From Natrinema caseinilyticum (GTDB taxonomy: Archaea; Halobacteriota; Halobacteria; Halobacteriales; Natrialbaceae), in contig NZ_CP100445.1 of assembly GCF_024227435.1 (NCBI RefSeq), positions 1,981,369-2,045,368 of the forward strand: a DNA stretch of 64,000 nucleotides, written 5' to 3'. Position numbers and translations under genes: made by a program. The first letter of the stretch is position 1. Each line of letters opens with the position of its first letter. The notes under the pieces were generated by a model. That model was not told where the DNA came from and made no database searches. It saw only the letters and a list, made by a program, of their open reading frames with translations. Below, one piece after another: positions 1 through 8,616 of the stretch.

Positions 1-441
1 CTCGGCGTCGGGGAGGCGACCGAACTCTCCGCCGAACCCGGTAACGAGGCGGAATACATGACGCTGGCGCGGCGCAAGACCGGCGCGCTGTTTCGGGCCG
101 CGGCCGAACTCGGAGCGATCGCCGCCGATTCCGATCCCGTCACCGTCGACGCCCTGGGCGAGTACGCCGAACGGGTCGGGGTGGCGTTTCAGATCCGTGA
201 CGACGTCCTCGACGCGATCGCCGATCCCGACGAACTCGGCAAACCGACCGGTCACGACGCCGCCCTCGAGCGCCCGTCGGTCGTCCAGGTGACCGATCTC
301 ACGCCCGAGGAGGCCAATGCGACCGCCAGGTCGGAAGCAGACCGGGCGATCGACGCCCTCGAGCGAGTGGACGTCGTCGATCCCGAGGCGCGGAAGTACC
401 TCCTCGAGTTGGCGGAGTTCGTCGTCAAACGCGAACGGTGA
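1..441 (+). CDS. Polyprenyl (geranylgeranyl-type) diphosphate synthase, C-terminal part
   Basis: The frame is open from base 1, so the 5' end lies outside the window and about 146 C-terminal residues are visible. The segment FQIRDDVLD is the second aspartate-rich motif of trans-prenyltransferases, which binds the magnesium-diphosphate of the allylic substrate. A KTGALFRAA stretch before it is also typical. In haloarchaea such enzymes build the C20/C25 chains of the ether lipids and of carotenoid precursors. Chain length cannot be predicted because the first aspartate-rich motif is missing. It converges with the DUF373 gene, 16 bases apart. Confidence 0.9.
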   Translation, partial: LGVGEATELSAEPGNEAEYMTLARRKTGALFRAAAELGAIAADSDPVTVDALGEYAERVGVAFQIRDDVLDAIADPDELGKPTGHDAALERPSVVQVTDLTPEEANATARSEADRAIDALERVDVVDPEARKYLLELAEFVVKRER

Positions 442-457
442 CGAACTGGCCGAGCAC

Positions 458-1573
458 TCAGGCCCGCTCGGCACCGCGTGTCCCGTCCTCCCGGTCGACG
501 TCCGCAAAGCGCGATTCCGCGACGGCGAACATAAGCGTACTCACGATCCCCAGTAGCGTCCCCGCGGTCAACGCCGCCGCGAGGTAGGTGATCCCGACGT
601 CGTCCAGGAAAAACGCGCTCACAGCGTGGAGAACGACCGCGATCGAGAGGACGTAAAAGGGCGCGTTGAGGTACCGCCACTCGAGCGAGTCGGCGATGTA
701 CTCGTCGGTGATCTGACCGAGGCTGGTCGTGAGGCCGGCCGCGGCGAACCAGTGGATCGATCCGTAAACGAGCGCGGCGAGCATGACGGGGACACCGACG
801 TCACCGGCGGTCGACCGTTGGACGCCCTCGAGAGTATCGAACCCGCTGACGCCGCCCAGAACGAACAACGCCGCGGCGACGACGTACGCGAGCAGGGTCG
901 TCCGACCAGCGTACAGCGAGCGGCGACCGCGCTCGACGGCTGCGTCCAGCCGATCCCCCAATCCGAGCCCGCGCGAGATGAGGTAGAAGCCGAGCAGCGC
1001 CGACGTCGTTCCGAGGACGATTCCCGGCATGTTCAACACGGCTCCGATCAACGCGAGCGGGTAAATCAACAGGAGGATCCCGAGCGGGATGAGAACCGTT
1101 CCGCGCGTCTCTGGGTCGTCGAGCACCTGTTTGATCGTGTAGTACATCGATTCTAAGTTCTGGGCCTGCCGGACGACGACCCGCCGGACGCCGTCGATAG
1201 GGACGCGCGAGCGGATGATCGGGATGACGGATTCGTCCTGGGCGCCGTCGGTGACGACGAGCGCGGTGACGTCTTCCGCGGTCGAGAGGCTCGCGAGCAC
1301 CGTATCGACTTCGTTGCCGACCTCGCGATTCGCGCTGACGTCGCCTTCGTCGTTGCCGGTGACGACGGCAACCTCGACGCTCTCGTCGCGATCGGCGAGG
1401 TCGTCGTAGATGTGTAACCCCTGAAAGATGACGTTGAGGTCCGAATCCTCCGGGTCCGCCGTCGCGAGAGCGACGGCTGCCTCCTGGACTGGAGCGCGAC
1501 CGATGACCGGCGTCGAAAACCCGGTCTTTCGGCCGAGGTCGTCGTCGAGGTCGACACAGAGGACCAACAGCAT
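458..1573 (-). CDS. DUF373 family membrane protein
   Basis: The 371-residue product has a soluble N-terminal domain (about residues 1-160), rich in alternating hydrophobic strands and acidic helices (MLLVLCVDLDDDLG at the start), followed by about six membrane segments from residue 165 to 355. This matches the archaeal DUF373 family, whose function is not known. The N-terminal half looks like a nucleotide- or phosphate-binding alpha/beta fold, but no catalytic motif can be assigned. It is transcribed divergently from the radical SAM gene with about 220 bases between the starts. The ATG chosen is the first one of the conserved domain. Confidence 0.85.
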   Translation of the reverse strand: MLLVLCVDLDDDLGRKTGFSTPVIGRAPVQEAAVALATADPEDSDLNVIFQGLHIYDDLADRDESVEVAVVTGNDEGDVSANREVGNEVDTVLASLSTAEDVTALVVTDGAQDESVIPIIRSRVPIDGVRRVVVRQAQNLESMYYTIKQVLDDPETRGTVLIPLGILLLIYPLALIGAVLNMPGIVLGTTSALLGFYLISRGLGLGDRLDAAVERGRRSLYAGRTTLLAYVVAAALFVLGGVSGFDTLEGVQRSTAGDVGVPVMLAALVYGSIHWFAAAGLTTSLGQITDEYIADSLEWRYLNAPFYVLSIAVVLHAVSAFFLDDVGITYLAAALTAGTLLGIVSTLMFAVAESRFADVDREDGTRGAERA

Positions 1574-1794
1574 TGCGTCGAGGTTGCACGCCGCGGTATT
1601 TCCCTCTTCTGGGCCGGCGAAAGCACCCCCACGTCGGCCATCGCCCCCACTTCACGTCGACGACGCGGAATCAGTACCGAAATCGACGCGAACCGGGGAG
1701 ACGGCTCGCCGAGACACCACGGCCCGGGTCGACACGCCACGGTCCGGATGCGTTTCGCACCGCTTTTGAGTCTCGACCGGGTACGTTCCCTCGA

Positions 1795-2790
1795 ATGATC
1801 TCGAAGGGCTGTGAGCAGTGCGCCAAAGGCGGAAAGATGGTCCTGTTCGTCTACGGCTACTGCGACCAGCGCGACTGCTTTTACTGCCCGCTCGGCGAGA
1901 ACCGCAAGAACGTCACCGACGTCTACGCGAACGAACGGCTCGTCGAGACCGACGACGACGTCCTCACGGAAGCCCGGCGGATGGATGCCCTCGGAACGTC
2001 GATCACCGGCGGCGAACCGCAAGAGGCACTCGACCGCACCTGTCACTACCTCGAACTCCTCAAAGACGAGTTCGGCGAGGACCACCACACCCACCTCTAC
2101 ACCGGTATCACCGGCGGTCGCGAGAACATGCGCCGCCTCTCGGAGGCCGGTCTGGACGAAATTCGCTTTCACCCGCCCTTCGAACGCTGGGGCGACCTTC
2201 ACGGAACCGAGTGGGAGGACATTCTCTATATCGCGCGCGAAGAAGGACTGACACCCGCGTTCGAAATCCCCGGTATCCGCGCCGAAACGGAATTCCTCGA
2301 GTTCTTAGACGAGGGTGCCGCCGAGTTCTGTAACGTAAACGAGTTCGAGATGTCCCAGGGTAACTACCGCCGAATGCAAGAACAGGGCTTCGAACTCAAG
2401 GAGGGCCACATGAGCGCCGTCGACGGCTCTCGCGAGGACATTCTCGAGGTGATGGGCGACCACGAGCGGGTCTATTTCTGCACCTCGGTCTTCAAAGACG
2501 CCGCTCAGCACCGGCGCCGCCTGAAGCGCATGGCCCGCACCGTCCGCCGGGAGTTCGACGACATTACCGACGACGGGACCCTCGTCTACGGCAAAACGTA
2601 CACCGACCCCGAACGCCTCGAGGCGCTCGGCGTCCCCGAAGAATTCTATACCGTCAAGACCAATCACGTCGAGGTCGCCTGGTGGCTCTTAGAAGAGATG
2701 ATCGACGAGGGCGACCTCGAGGACGGCGAGATCGTCGAGCAGTATCCGACCTACGACGGCCAGGTCGTCGAACGAACGCCGCTGGCGTAG
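1795..2790 (+). CDS. Radical SAM protein, COG2108 family
   Basis: This is a 331-residue protein related to pyruvate formate-lyase activating enzymes. Cys23, Cys28 and Cys31 (CDQRDCFYC) form the likely iron-sulfur site with CX4CX2C spacing, one residue longer than the usual CX3CX2C. A second pair, Cys6 and Cys9 (CEQC), sits at the N-terminus. ITGGEPQ is the GGEP motif that contacts S-adenosylmethionine. The frame is open far upstream, but only the ATG used here begins at the conserved MISKGCEQC segment, and the upstream part is arginine- and proline-rich non-coding-like sequence. Substrate unknown. Confidence 0.88.
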   Translation: MISKGCEQCAKGGKMVLFVYGYCDQRDCFYCPLGENRKNVTDVYANERLVETDDDVLTEARRMDALGTSITGGEPQEALDRTCHYLELLKDEFGEDHHTHLYTGITGGRENMRRLSEAGLDEIRFHPPFERWGDLHGTEWEDILYIAREEGLTPAFEIPGIRAETEFLEFLDEGAAEFCNVNEFEMSQGNYRRMQEQGFELKEGHMSAVDGSREDILEVMGDHERVYFCTSVFKDAAQHRRRLKRMARTVRREFDDITDDGTLVYGKTYTDPERLEALGVPEEFYTVKTNHVEVAWWLLEEMIDEGDLEDGEIVEQYPTYDGQVVERTPLA

Positions 2791-2830
2791 CGGCGGGGTT
2801 TTATCGTTCGCGACGGGCCGTCTCGCCGCG

Positions 2831-3076
2831 TCACCCCGAACGGGCGAGCAAGAGACAACCCAGCGATAGCCCGGCGAGAACGATGAGAAGGGGCCAGTGA
2901 GAGCGGGAAAGGGCGACCCACCGGGTAAAAGGGCGAACCTCGGGGAAGAACGCACGCGTAAAATGGACGAAAATCGGCGGAAGAGCGGCTCGTATCGGGT
3001 ATCCCTGCACCAGCAGTTCTGACGGAGACGCGGTCGGTTTCGGGCGGGTTTTAGCACAGTATAGAGATCGTTTCAC
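2831..3076 (-). CDS. Possible small single-pass membrane protein
   Basis: A GTG-started frame of 81 residues in an otherwise empty 400-base gap. Its last 22 residues form a clear hydrophobic segment (HWPLLIVLAGLSLGCLL) preceded by an amphipathic, protein-like stretch (FVHFTRAFFPEVRPFTRW). Third-position GC is only moderate compared with the neighbouring genes, so coding is uncertain. The start could equally be further inside. No family is recognised. Confidence 0.35.
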   Translation of the reverse strand: MKRSLYCAKTRPKPTASPSELLVQGYPIRAALPPIFVHFTRAFFPEVRPFTRWVALSRSHWPLLIVLAGLSLGCLLLARSG

Positions 3077-3196
3077 GGCACAGAACAGAGGAGAAAGTGC
3101 CGTCTCGGGGGAGTACCGCCGCTATTGCCGGCGAGCGAGGAGAGACGGCTTATCAGAGTTGTAATAATGAGTATCGTATCGGAACGAAGGGGTACG

Positions 3197-4039
3197 ATGG
3201 AATTGCGAAACGTCGCTGTGGTGGCGGTTGCATTGCTCGTGGTCCTTTCGGGGTGCAGTGCCTTTGGTGGGACGCAGACGGATGCGCCGTCGAACGAAAC
3301 GGATACGGGGGACGAACAGAACGAATCGCCTTCAGACGACGATTCGAACGGATCTGGTGGTGACACTGGCGCGGGCAACGGGGACGACACGGCGAACGCG
3401 GATTGGAGTCCACCCCAGCCGCCGAATCGCCCGATGGAACGCAAAGATCTCGAGGAGAACCTTCCCGAGCGTATCGAGACCGTGCGGTTCGTCGACAAAG
3501 TGCCCGCCGAGGACGGCGAGGGGTACTCGAACTTCAACCTCGAGGTCGTCGCCAACACGAGTATGGAGAACATCGACCCGCCTAGCCACGGTACCGTCAG
3601 AGGCGAGCCGTACTTCTTCGTCAAGATCAATCAGGGACAGGACAACCGGAAGATCATCGAGCGCACGGCGCAGGTTCCGATGAAAGAAGACGGAACGTTC
3701 CACATAGACGTTCGGCCAGCCGGGATCGAAGAATTCGGCCAGACGACGCTGAACGTCGAGGTCTTCCTGATGGACAAGGACAAAGATTGGGACGACGTGT
3801 TCGACGCGACAACGCAAACGATCGAATTCAATCCGGGCACGGGCGGTGGAACAGAATCCGTCGACTCGGACACGTCCGGTGGTGAAAGCGCAGACGACAC
3901 CGAGACGAGCGATTCCACCGATTCGGCGACGAACGAGACCATCGATTCGGAGACGGGCGATTCCACCGATTCGGAGACGAGCGATTCCACCGATTCGGCG
4001 ACGAACGAGACCACCGAATCACTGGCGGTCGAGAGTTAG
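3197..4039 (+). CDS. Secreted lipoprotein with Ser/Asp/Thr-rich C-terminal repeats
   Basis: The 280-residue product begins MELRN, then a hydrophobic signal (VAVVAVALLVVLSGC) ending in the lipobox LSGC, so the cysteine should be lipidated and the protein held on the outer face of the membrane. An acidic, Asn/Asp-rich linker follows, then a globular domain (about residues 75-205) without a recognised family, then a low-complexity tail of repeated DSTDSATNET-like units. An AT-rich element (about 3160-3170) lies 25-30 bases before this ATG, which is why the in-frame ATG at 3125 was not used. It may be a cell-surface protein with an O-glycosylated stalk (inference). Confidence 0.8.
   Translation: MELRNVAVVAVALLVVLSGCSAFGGTQTDAPSNETDTGDEQNESPSDDDSNGSGGDTGAGNGDDTANADWSPPQPPNRPMERKDLEENLPERIETVRFVDKVPAEDGEGYSNFNLEVVANTSMENIDPPSHGTVRGEPYFFVKINQGQDNRKIIERTAQVPMKEDGTFHIDVRPAGIEEFGQTTLNVEVFLMDKDKDWDDVFDATTQTIEFNPGTGGGTESVDSDTSGGESADDTETSDSTDSATNETIDSETGDSTDSETSDSTDSATNETTESLAVES
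3910..4020 (+). repeat. Degenerate tandem repeat encoding SDSTDS units
   Basis: Units based on gattccaccgattcgg recur about every 30-60 bases at the 3' end of the lipoprotein gene, alternating with gcgacgaacgagacc. They encode alternating Asp-Ser-Thr-Asp-Ser and Ala-Thr-Asn-Glu-Thr blocks. The copies are nearly identical at DNA level, so the tail length probably varies between strains. Confidence 0.75.
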
Positions 4040-4076
4040 AGAGACGCGCGGATCGGTCGTACCCGCGATCGAGCAG

Positions 4077-5375
4077 TCAGTCGAACGTGGTCGGATCGAC
4101 GCCCGGAAGGGTGATGAGATTCTCCCGGCCGATCCGAAGCTTCTCGATCTCGTCTTCGTCGTCCATCTTCGAGAGCAGTTGTGACACCTTCGCGTTCGAC
4201 CAGCCGGTTTCGGAAACGATCGAGGCTTGCTTCATCCGGCCGCCGTTCCTGTTGAGAAGACGGAGGACGCGTTCTTCGTCGCTCAACAGTTCGGGGTCAA
4301 TCCCGTCGTCGATGGGTTCTTCGAACTCGAATTCCGTTCCCGGCCTCTGACCGGTACCGGGGGAGGCTGGCAAATCGGCAGCCGGTCGGCCGATCGCGTC
4401 GGATCCGCCGTCCCCTTCGGGCGTCGGTCCCGTCCGCGACTCGCCGGCGTTCTCGCGACGGCTCGGGAGCTGAAGGCGGTCGTCCCAGAGCGAGATGTCG
4501 ACGTCGTCTCGCCGTGCGAGAAGGTACCCGCCAGCACCGACGATGATAGCGAGTCCGACGAATCCGACGACGAGAAGGCCCGAACCCGAGAACAGCGTCT
4601 CGCTCCCGGCTCCCCGGATGATCGTGATCTCGAGCCCGTCCGTGCCGAACTGGTGGGGTCCCTCCCAGACGAGCGCTCCGTTTTCGGTCCCCGTCGGTGC
4701 ATCGACGAATCCGTAGTTGCTGTCCGGCGGTTCGATGACGAGCCGCTGGCCATCGCTCAACGTTCGGAATAGCGGGCCGGCATCCGTCTGCAAGGCATCG
4801 CCGGCGTAGATCCGCCCGTCGTCGACGGTCGCGAAGTTCGTCCAGGTAAACGAGTAGGAGATGATTCCCACTCGAACGTCGGAATCGGCACTCGATTCGC
4901 CGTCGTCGGACGCGAGCCGTTCGATTCGGGGGTCCTCCCAGCCAGCGTCGCTGATCGACATCTCGCGGCCGGTCGATTCAGACGCGTAACTCGCGTATCT
5001 GTGGAACAGTTGCGGATCGTATGGCGCATCTCGTCGCCCCGACACGATCGCATTGGCGTACTGATCGAACGTGTCGGCCTCCGTCTCGTTCGTCACGAGG
5101 AACCGACTTTCGATCGTCCACTTCGCGGTGCCATCACTGGCGACGTGAATCCGAACTACCTGCCAGGTACCCGGACGCTCGAGCGCTGGAGGGGCGACCG
5201 CTGGAGACGAGACAGCGTTAGATTGCTCGAGCGCTGGGGAGAGAGAGGACGACACCGACGGTGGCCGCTCGACGGGCGACGACATCTGTGCCGACGGTGT
5301 GGCAGCCACTGCCCCCAGCGTAGTTGTAGCGAGGAGGACTGTGAGAGCGAGTATGGCGGCAGTGGTAATCCGCAT
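4077..5375 (-). CDS. Membrane-anchored helix-turn-helix protein
   Basis: About 432 residues. After an N-terminal signal segment (AAILALTVLLATTTLGAVAA) comes a large extracellular domain of roughly 230 residues, then one transmembrane helix (GLLVVGFVGLAIIVGAGGYLLARR), a charged linker, and a C-terminal winged-helix domain (EERVLRLLNRNGGRMKQASI followed by VSETGWSNAKVSQLLSKM). This layout, known in haloarchaea, suggests an outside-in sensor whose DNA-binding domain faces the cytoplasm. The inner ATG at the signal peptide is preferred over the one 36 bases upstream. It is divergent from the exported protein gene that follows, and the two may be co-regulated. Ligand and target genes are unknown. 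Confidence 0.8.
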   Translation of the reverse strand: MRITTAAILALTVLLATTTLGAVAATPSAQMSSPVERPPSVSSSLSPALEQSNAVSSPAVAPPALERPGTWQVVRIHVASDGTAKWTIESRFLVTNETEADTFDQYANAIVSGRRDAPYDPQLFHRYASYASESTGREMSISDAGWEDPRIERLASDDGESSADSDVRVGIISYSFTWTNFATVDDGRIYAGDALQTDAGPLFRTLSDGQRLVIEPPDSNYGFVDAPTGTENGALVWEGPHQFGTDGLEITIIRGAGSETLFSGSGLLVVGFVGLAIIVGAGGYLLARRDDVDISLWDDRLQLPSRRENAGESRTGPTPEGDGGSDAIGRPAADLPASPGTGQRPGTEFEFEEPIDDGIDPELLSDEERVLRLLNRNGGRMKQASIVSETGWSNAKVSQLLSKMDDEDEIEKLRIGRENLITLPGVDPTTFD

Positions 5376-5545
5376 GCGTACCAACGGGTGGTTTCCCGGG
5401 GGAAAAAACACTTTCCATCGAAAAATAAAACGTTACCGACGGCTGTGAACGGTCTCAAATAAGCCTGAAGGCAAACGAAATAGGGGATTACGGATCTCAC
5501 CGACAGACGACCAGTTTTTGTATCAGGAGTACATACGGTGGTGCG

Positions 5546-6769
5546 ATGAACAACGCGACGCCTGCCCTCCTCGCGTTACTTCTCGTTCTCTCGGTACCTG
5601 CGATGACCGTCGTCGCGGCGGAACCGGCCCGCGGGACGGAAGACGGATCTAACGCGGCCCTTGGACGACAGGCTTCTCCACAGCTGCTGCAAACCGACGT
5701 CGCCAACACGACGAACCGACTCCAGCTCACGGGTGATGTACGGAGCGAGTATATCGACTACCGTCCAAACCTCGGAATGGCACTCGCGAGCGCCGACGAC
5801 GAACTCCGGATCGATCACGAGCAGTACACCCTCGTGGAAGAAGAGTTCAACAGCGCAACTGCGGACGAACGAGCGGCCATGATCCAGCGGGCGTACGAAC
5901 GCCTCAAGGAACGAGCCGACGAACTCGAGCAACGCGAACGCGAGGCAGTCAGAGCACATGCTGCCGGCGATCACTCGACGGCCCAACTCCTCCAGACGCT
6001 GATCCGAAACCACAACGAAGCTGAGATACTTTCCGAGCGCCTCGACGAACTGGACGCCTACGCGGACAGAGTCCCCGACTATTCACTCTCCTCGCGGCAA
6101 ACTCGCGTCGACAAGAACGTGTTCGAATTCCACCGAACGTCGCTTCGAGCAAGCCTCGATCGGCTTTCGGAAATACCGACCGGCCGGAGTCATCAAAACG
6201 TCGTGGTCTCGACGTCCGAGACCGGGTACAGCCTCTCGATGATGGAAAGCAGTAACTACATCGTCGAGACGACCCGCTTCGACAATCGAGACGAATCGGC
6301 GCCCGACCAATTCGAGGACCTCGAGGCGTTCGAACGGACGATGGAACTCTATCCGTGGGCGGACGAACACGGGTCGCCTCACTTCCAGGACAACAGCCCC
6401 GATCACTACTGGACCGAAATCGGCCACAGCCAGGGCCGCCTCGAAATCTATCTCGACGCCGGGACGGGTGACGTCCACCGCGAGGTACAGGAACTCATCG
6501 CACCGTCGCTCCCGCCCGAGTCCCTCGGCCCCTGGAGAGGTGACGGGCTCAACATGACGATGAACCGGACGCCAACGAGCGGGCCGATCAAAGTGATGAT
6601 AACGGACCAACGAACCGGTGAACCGGTAAACGCGGCCATCACGTTCGACGGAACCGAGATCGGCAGGACCGGCGACGACGGATCGCTGTGGGTCACACCA
6701 CTGCTCGGGACCCACCAACTCGAGGCGAAAACGAGCGACGGAGTGGTCAACGCGACAGTCACGCGCTGA
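5546..6769 (+). CDS. Exported coiled-coil protein with C-terminal Ig-like domain
   Basis: A 407-residue protein with a signal peptide (PALLALLLVLSVPAMTVVAA). Residues about 90-160 are a charged helical, coiled-coil-like region (YERLKERADELEQREREAV). The last 70 residues (TDQRTGEPVNAAITFDGTEI and onward) look like a carboxypeptidase-regulatory or Ig-like beta domain. It lacks a C-terminal anchor, so it is probably secreted or bound to the surface. A T-rich element (tttttgtatc, about 5514-5523) stands some 27 bases before the ATG. Its head-to-head pairing with the membrane HTH gene suggests one sensing unit (inference). Confidence 0.75.
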   Translation: MNNATPALLALLLVLSVPAMTVVAAEPARGTEDGSNAALGRQASPQLLQTDVANTTNRLQLTGDVRSEYIDYRPNLGMALASADDELRIDHEQYTLVEEEFNSATADERAAMIQRAYERLKERADELEQREREAVRAHAAGDHSTAQLLQTLIRNHNEAEILSERLDELDAYADRVPDYSLSSRQTRVDKNVFEFHRTSLRASLDRLSEIPTGRSHQNVVVSTSETGYSLSMMESSNYIVETTRFDNRDESAPDQFEDLEAFERTMELYPWADEHGSPHFQDNSPDHYWTEIGHSQGRLEIYLDAGTGDVHREVQELIAPSLPPESLGPWRGDGLNMTMNRTPTSGPIKVMITDQRTGEPVNAAITFDGTEIGRTGDDGSLWVTPLLGTHQLEAKTSDGVVNATVTR

Positions 6770-6877
6770 TCGGAGGATCGACAATCACGCGCCGATCGGA
6801 GGATCTGTACGGGTTTGCGTCTGCAGAGGGCGATTCGAGTCGCTCGGCGAGCGTTTGTATGCGGTGGCAGGCGAATA

Positions 6878-6883
6878 TTTATA
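6878..6883 (+). promoter_or_regulatory. TATA box of the pilin-like gene
   Basis: The sequence tttata lies about 28 bases before the GTG at 6909, the normal distance for a leaderless haloarchaeal transcript. It supports the GTG start rather than the upstream ATG at 6855, which lies 5' of the box. Confidence 0.55.
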
Positions 6884-6908
6884 CGAAAAGGGGCGACCAG
6901 ACTGGTTC

Positions 6909-7415
6909 GTGAATCGAGTGCGGCGCCGAGACCAGTACCGACACCGATGTCGACCAGCGCGAGCGGTCAGTCCGGTCGTCGGCGTGCTCGCGCTGATCGC
7001 ACTCACCGTCTGTCTGGCAGCCGTCGTCGCCGTTGGAATCGGTGCGTGGTCGCTCGAGTCGGGGCCACCGACCGCGACCTTCGAGCTCTCTGCTGACGGG
7101 GATCGGTCGACGGTCGTGATCGAGCACCGCACCGGTGACCCGATCGATGTCGACGGATTGACTGTCGTGATCGCGGTAAACGGAACGAACCTGTCGAGAC
7201 AACCCCCGATTCCATTCGTCGGGGCGAAGGGATTCGACGGGGCGCCCGACGGGCCGTTCAACGCGAAGGGCGATCGGGAGTGGACGGCGGGTGAGCGGGC
7301 GGGCCTCGCCATCGCCGAGACGAACAGCCCGAAACTCGAGGTCGGCGATTCGGTCACGGTTACCCTCGTCGTCGATGGGAAGCTGATAGCGAAACTCGAG
7401 GGGGTGGCAACGTAA
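6909..7415 (+). CDS. Type IV pilin-like exported protein
   Basis: About 168 residues. A short basic leader (VRRRDQYRHRCRPAR) is followed by AVSPVVGVLALIALTVCLAA, the N-terminal signature of haloarchaeal pilin-like proteins: a charged leader, a prepilin-peptidase site before the hydrophobic helix, and the conserved SPVVGV. The remainder is a small beta-rich domain with no cysteines. The GTG start is chosen because a TATA box sits 28 bases upstream and because the leader then has normal length. It follows the exported coiled-coil gene in the same direction. It may be a minor pilin or a membrane-anchored surface subunit. Confidence 0.75.
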   Translation: MNRVRRRDQYRHRCRPARAVSPVVGVLALIALTVCLAAVVAVGIGAWSLESGPPTATFELSADGDRSTVVIEHRTGDPIDVDGLTVVIAVNGTNLSRQPPIPFVGAKGFDGAPDGPFNAKGDREWTAGERAGLAIAETNSPKLEVGDSVTVTLVVDGKLIAKLEGVAT

Positions 7416-7502
7416 CCGTTCGAGAACGGCGGTGGATGCGCCGACGTTCGACGAACACTGCGCCGAAACAGCTGTCCCACAGCTGTTCCGATCCCGACGG
7501 GC

Positions 7503-8126
7503 TTACTCGGGCGCGCGGCCGATCGTCGTGATTGCAACGTCCGGATCGTACGACGGCCCCATGAAGGCGTGTTTCACGTCCTCGAAGCCGGCGGTTTTGA
7601 ACATCCGGTCGGCCTCGTACTCGTCGTAGAAAAGCATTACCGCGTCGGCGAGGCGCTGGGTGATCGGGTTGTCGGGATAGTTCGGCCCGACGACGAGGAC
7701 CTGACCGCCCGGTTTGAGGACCCGACGGATTTCCCGAAGCGCGAGAATCGGGGTCGGCCAGTACTCGATCGATCCGGACGACCAGACCACGTCGAACGTG
7801 TCGGTCGTAAACGGCAGTCGCTCGGCGTCACCCCGATGAAAGTGGACCGGCGGGGCCCGTTTACCGAACTTCTCGTAGGCCCGTGCGAGCTGGTGTTCGC
7901 TCTGATCGAGGGCGTAGACCTCGTCGACGTGTTCGAGCAGGCCTTCGGTCCCGAAGCCGGTTCCGCAACCGACGTCGAGGACGGTCATGTCCGCCTCGAA
8001 CTCGAGCAGCGAGAGCGCTTCGGCGCGCATCTCTTCGGTCCAGACGAAGGGGTTCACCTGGTCGTAGACTCGCGAGAGGTACTTGTAGAACAGTCGGGCA
8101 CGCGCCTTGTTCTCGAGAAGTCCCAT
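7503..8126 (-). CDS. SAM-dependent methyltransferase (UbiE/MPBQ-like)
   Basis: A 207-residue class I methyltransferase. VLDVGCGTGFGTEGLLEHVD is motif I with the glycine-rich SAM loop, followed by the acidic end of strand 2 (VYALDQSEHQL), DAERLPF (motif II region) and LREIRRVLKPGGQVLVVGPN (motif III region). The pattern is that of quinone or small-molecule C-methyltransferases; a role in menaquinone methylation is possible but not shown. The ATG at MGLLENKARARLF is chosen over a GTG 138 bases upstream because the intervening residues have no family-like pattern. Divergent from the ATP synthase operon. Confidence 0.85.
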   Translation of the reverse strand: MGLLENKARARLFYKYLSRVYDQVNPFVWTEEMRAEALSLLEFEADMTVLDVGCGTGFGTEGLLEHVDEVYALDQSEHQLARAYEKFGKRAPPVHFHRGDAERLPFTTDTFDVVWSSGSIEYWPTPILALREIRRVLKPGGQVLVVGPNYPDNPITQRLADAVMLFYDEYEADRMFKTAGFEDVKHAFMGPSYDPDVAITTIGRAPE

Positions 8127-8245
8127 TGGCGAGGAGTTTCGGTCGGATCGGCATATGTCTGCTGTTCTCGCCGGCGTACGCGAAGGGTAAGACGGAATTA
8201 CCGGTGGCTCAGCACCGGCTCGCGCCGAGACACTTTCGCAACTAC

Positions 8246-8253
8246 CATATACG
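8246..8253 (+). promoter_or_regulatory. Probable TATA box of the ATP synthase operon
   Basis: The sequence catatacg lies about 34 bases before the atpH ATG in the gap between the divergent methyltransferase and the operon. It would give a start of transcription a few bases before the ATG. Confidence 0.45.
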
Positions 8254-8283
8254 CGCTCTGGCAAACATCCGACTGCTTAGAGT

Positions 8284-8616
8284 ATGCCGAGGCCAGAGGT
8301 TCTCGAACGAATTAAGTCGGCGGAGACGGAGGCCGACGAGATCGTCGCAAAGGCAAACAACGACCGCGACGAGCGAATAGCCGAGGCCCGGGAACGTGCC
8401 GAGGAGATTCGCACGGAAGCGGAACAGGAGGCCAAAGAGTTGAAGGAGCGCCGCCTGGAGGAGGCTCGCGAGGAGATTGACCGGGAGTGCGAGCAGGTCC
8501 TCGAAGAAGGCGAACGGGAGCGAGAAGAGCTCGCCGAACGCGCCCGGAGTCGGATCGACGAGGTGACCGACCACGTCGTCGAACTGTTCCAGGAGGACGT
8601 TCATGCTCAGACCTGA
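8284..8616 (+). CDS. atpH: A-type ATP synthase subunit H
   Basis: First gene of the operon. The 110-residue product is almost entirely a charged coiled coil (ARERAEEIRTEAEQEAKELK) with no hydrophobic segment, as expected for the peripheral stalk subunit that pairs with subunit E and links the catalytic head to subunit I. The stop overlaps the start of atpI by 14 bases, indicating translational coupling. Confidence 0.9.
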   Translation: MPRPEVLERIKSAETEADEIVAKANNDRDERIAEARERAEEIRTEAEQEAKELKERRLEEAREEIDRECEQVLEEGEREREELAERARSRIDEVTDHVVELFQEDVHAQT

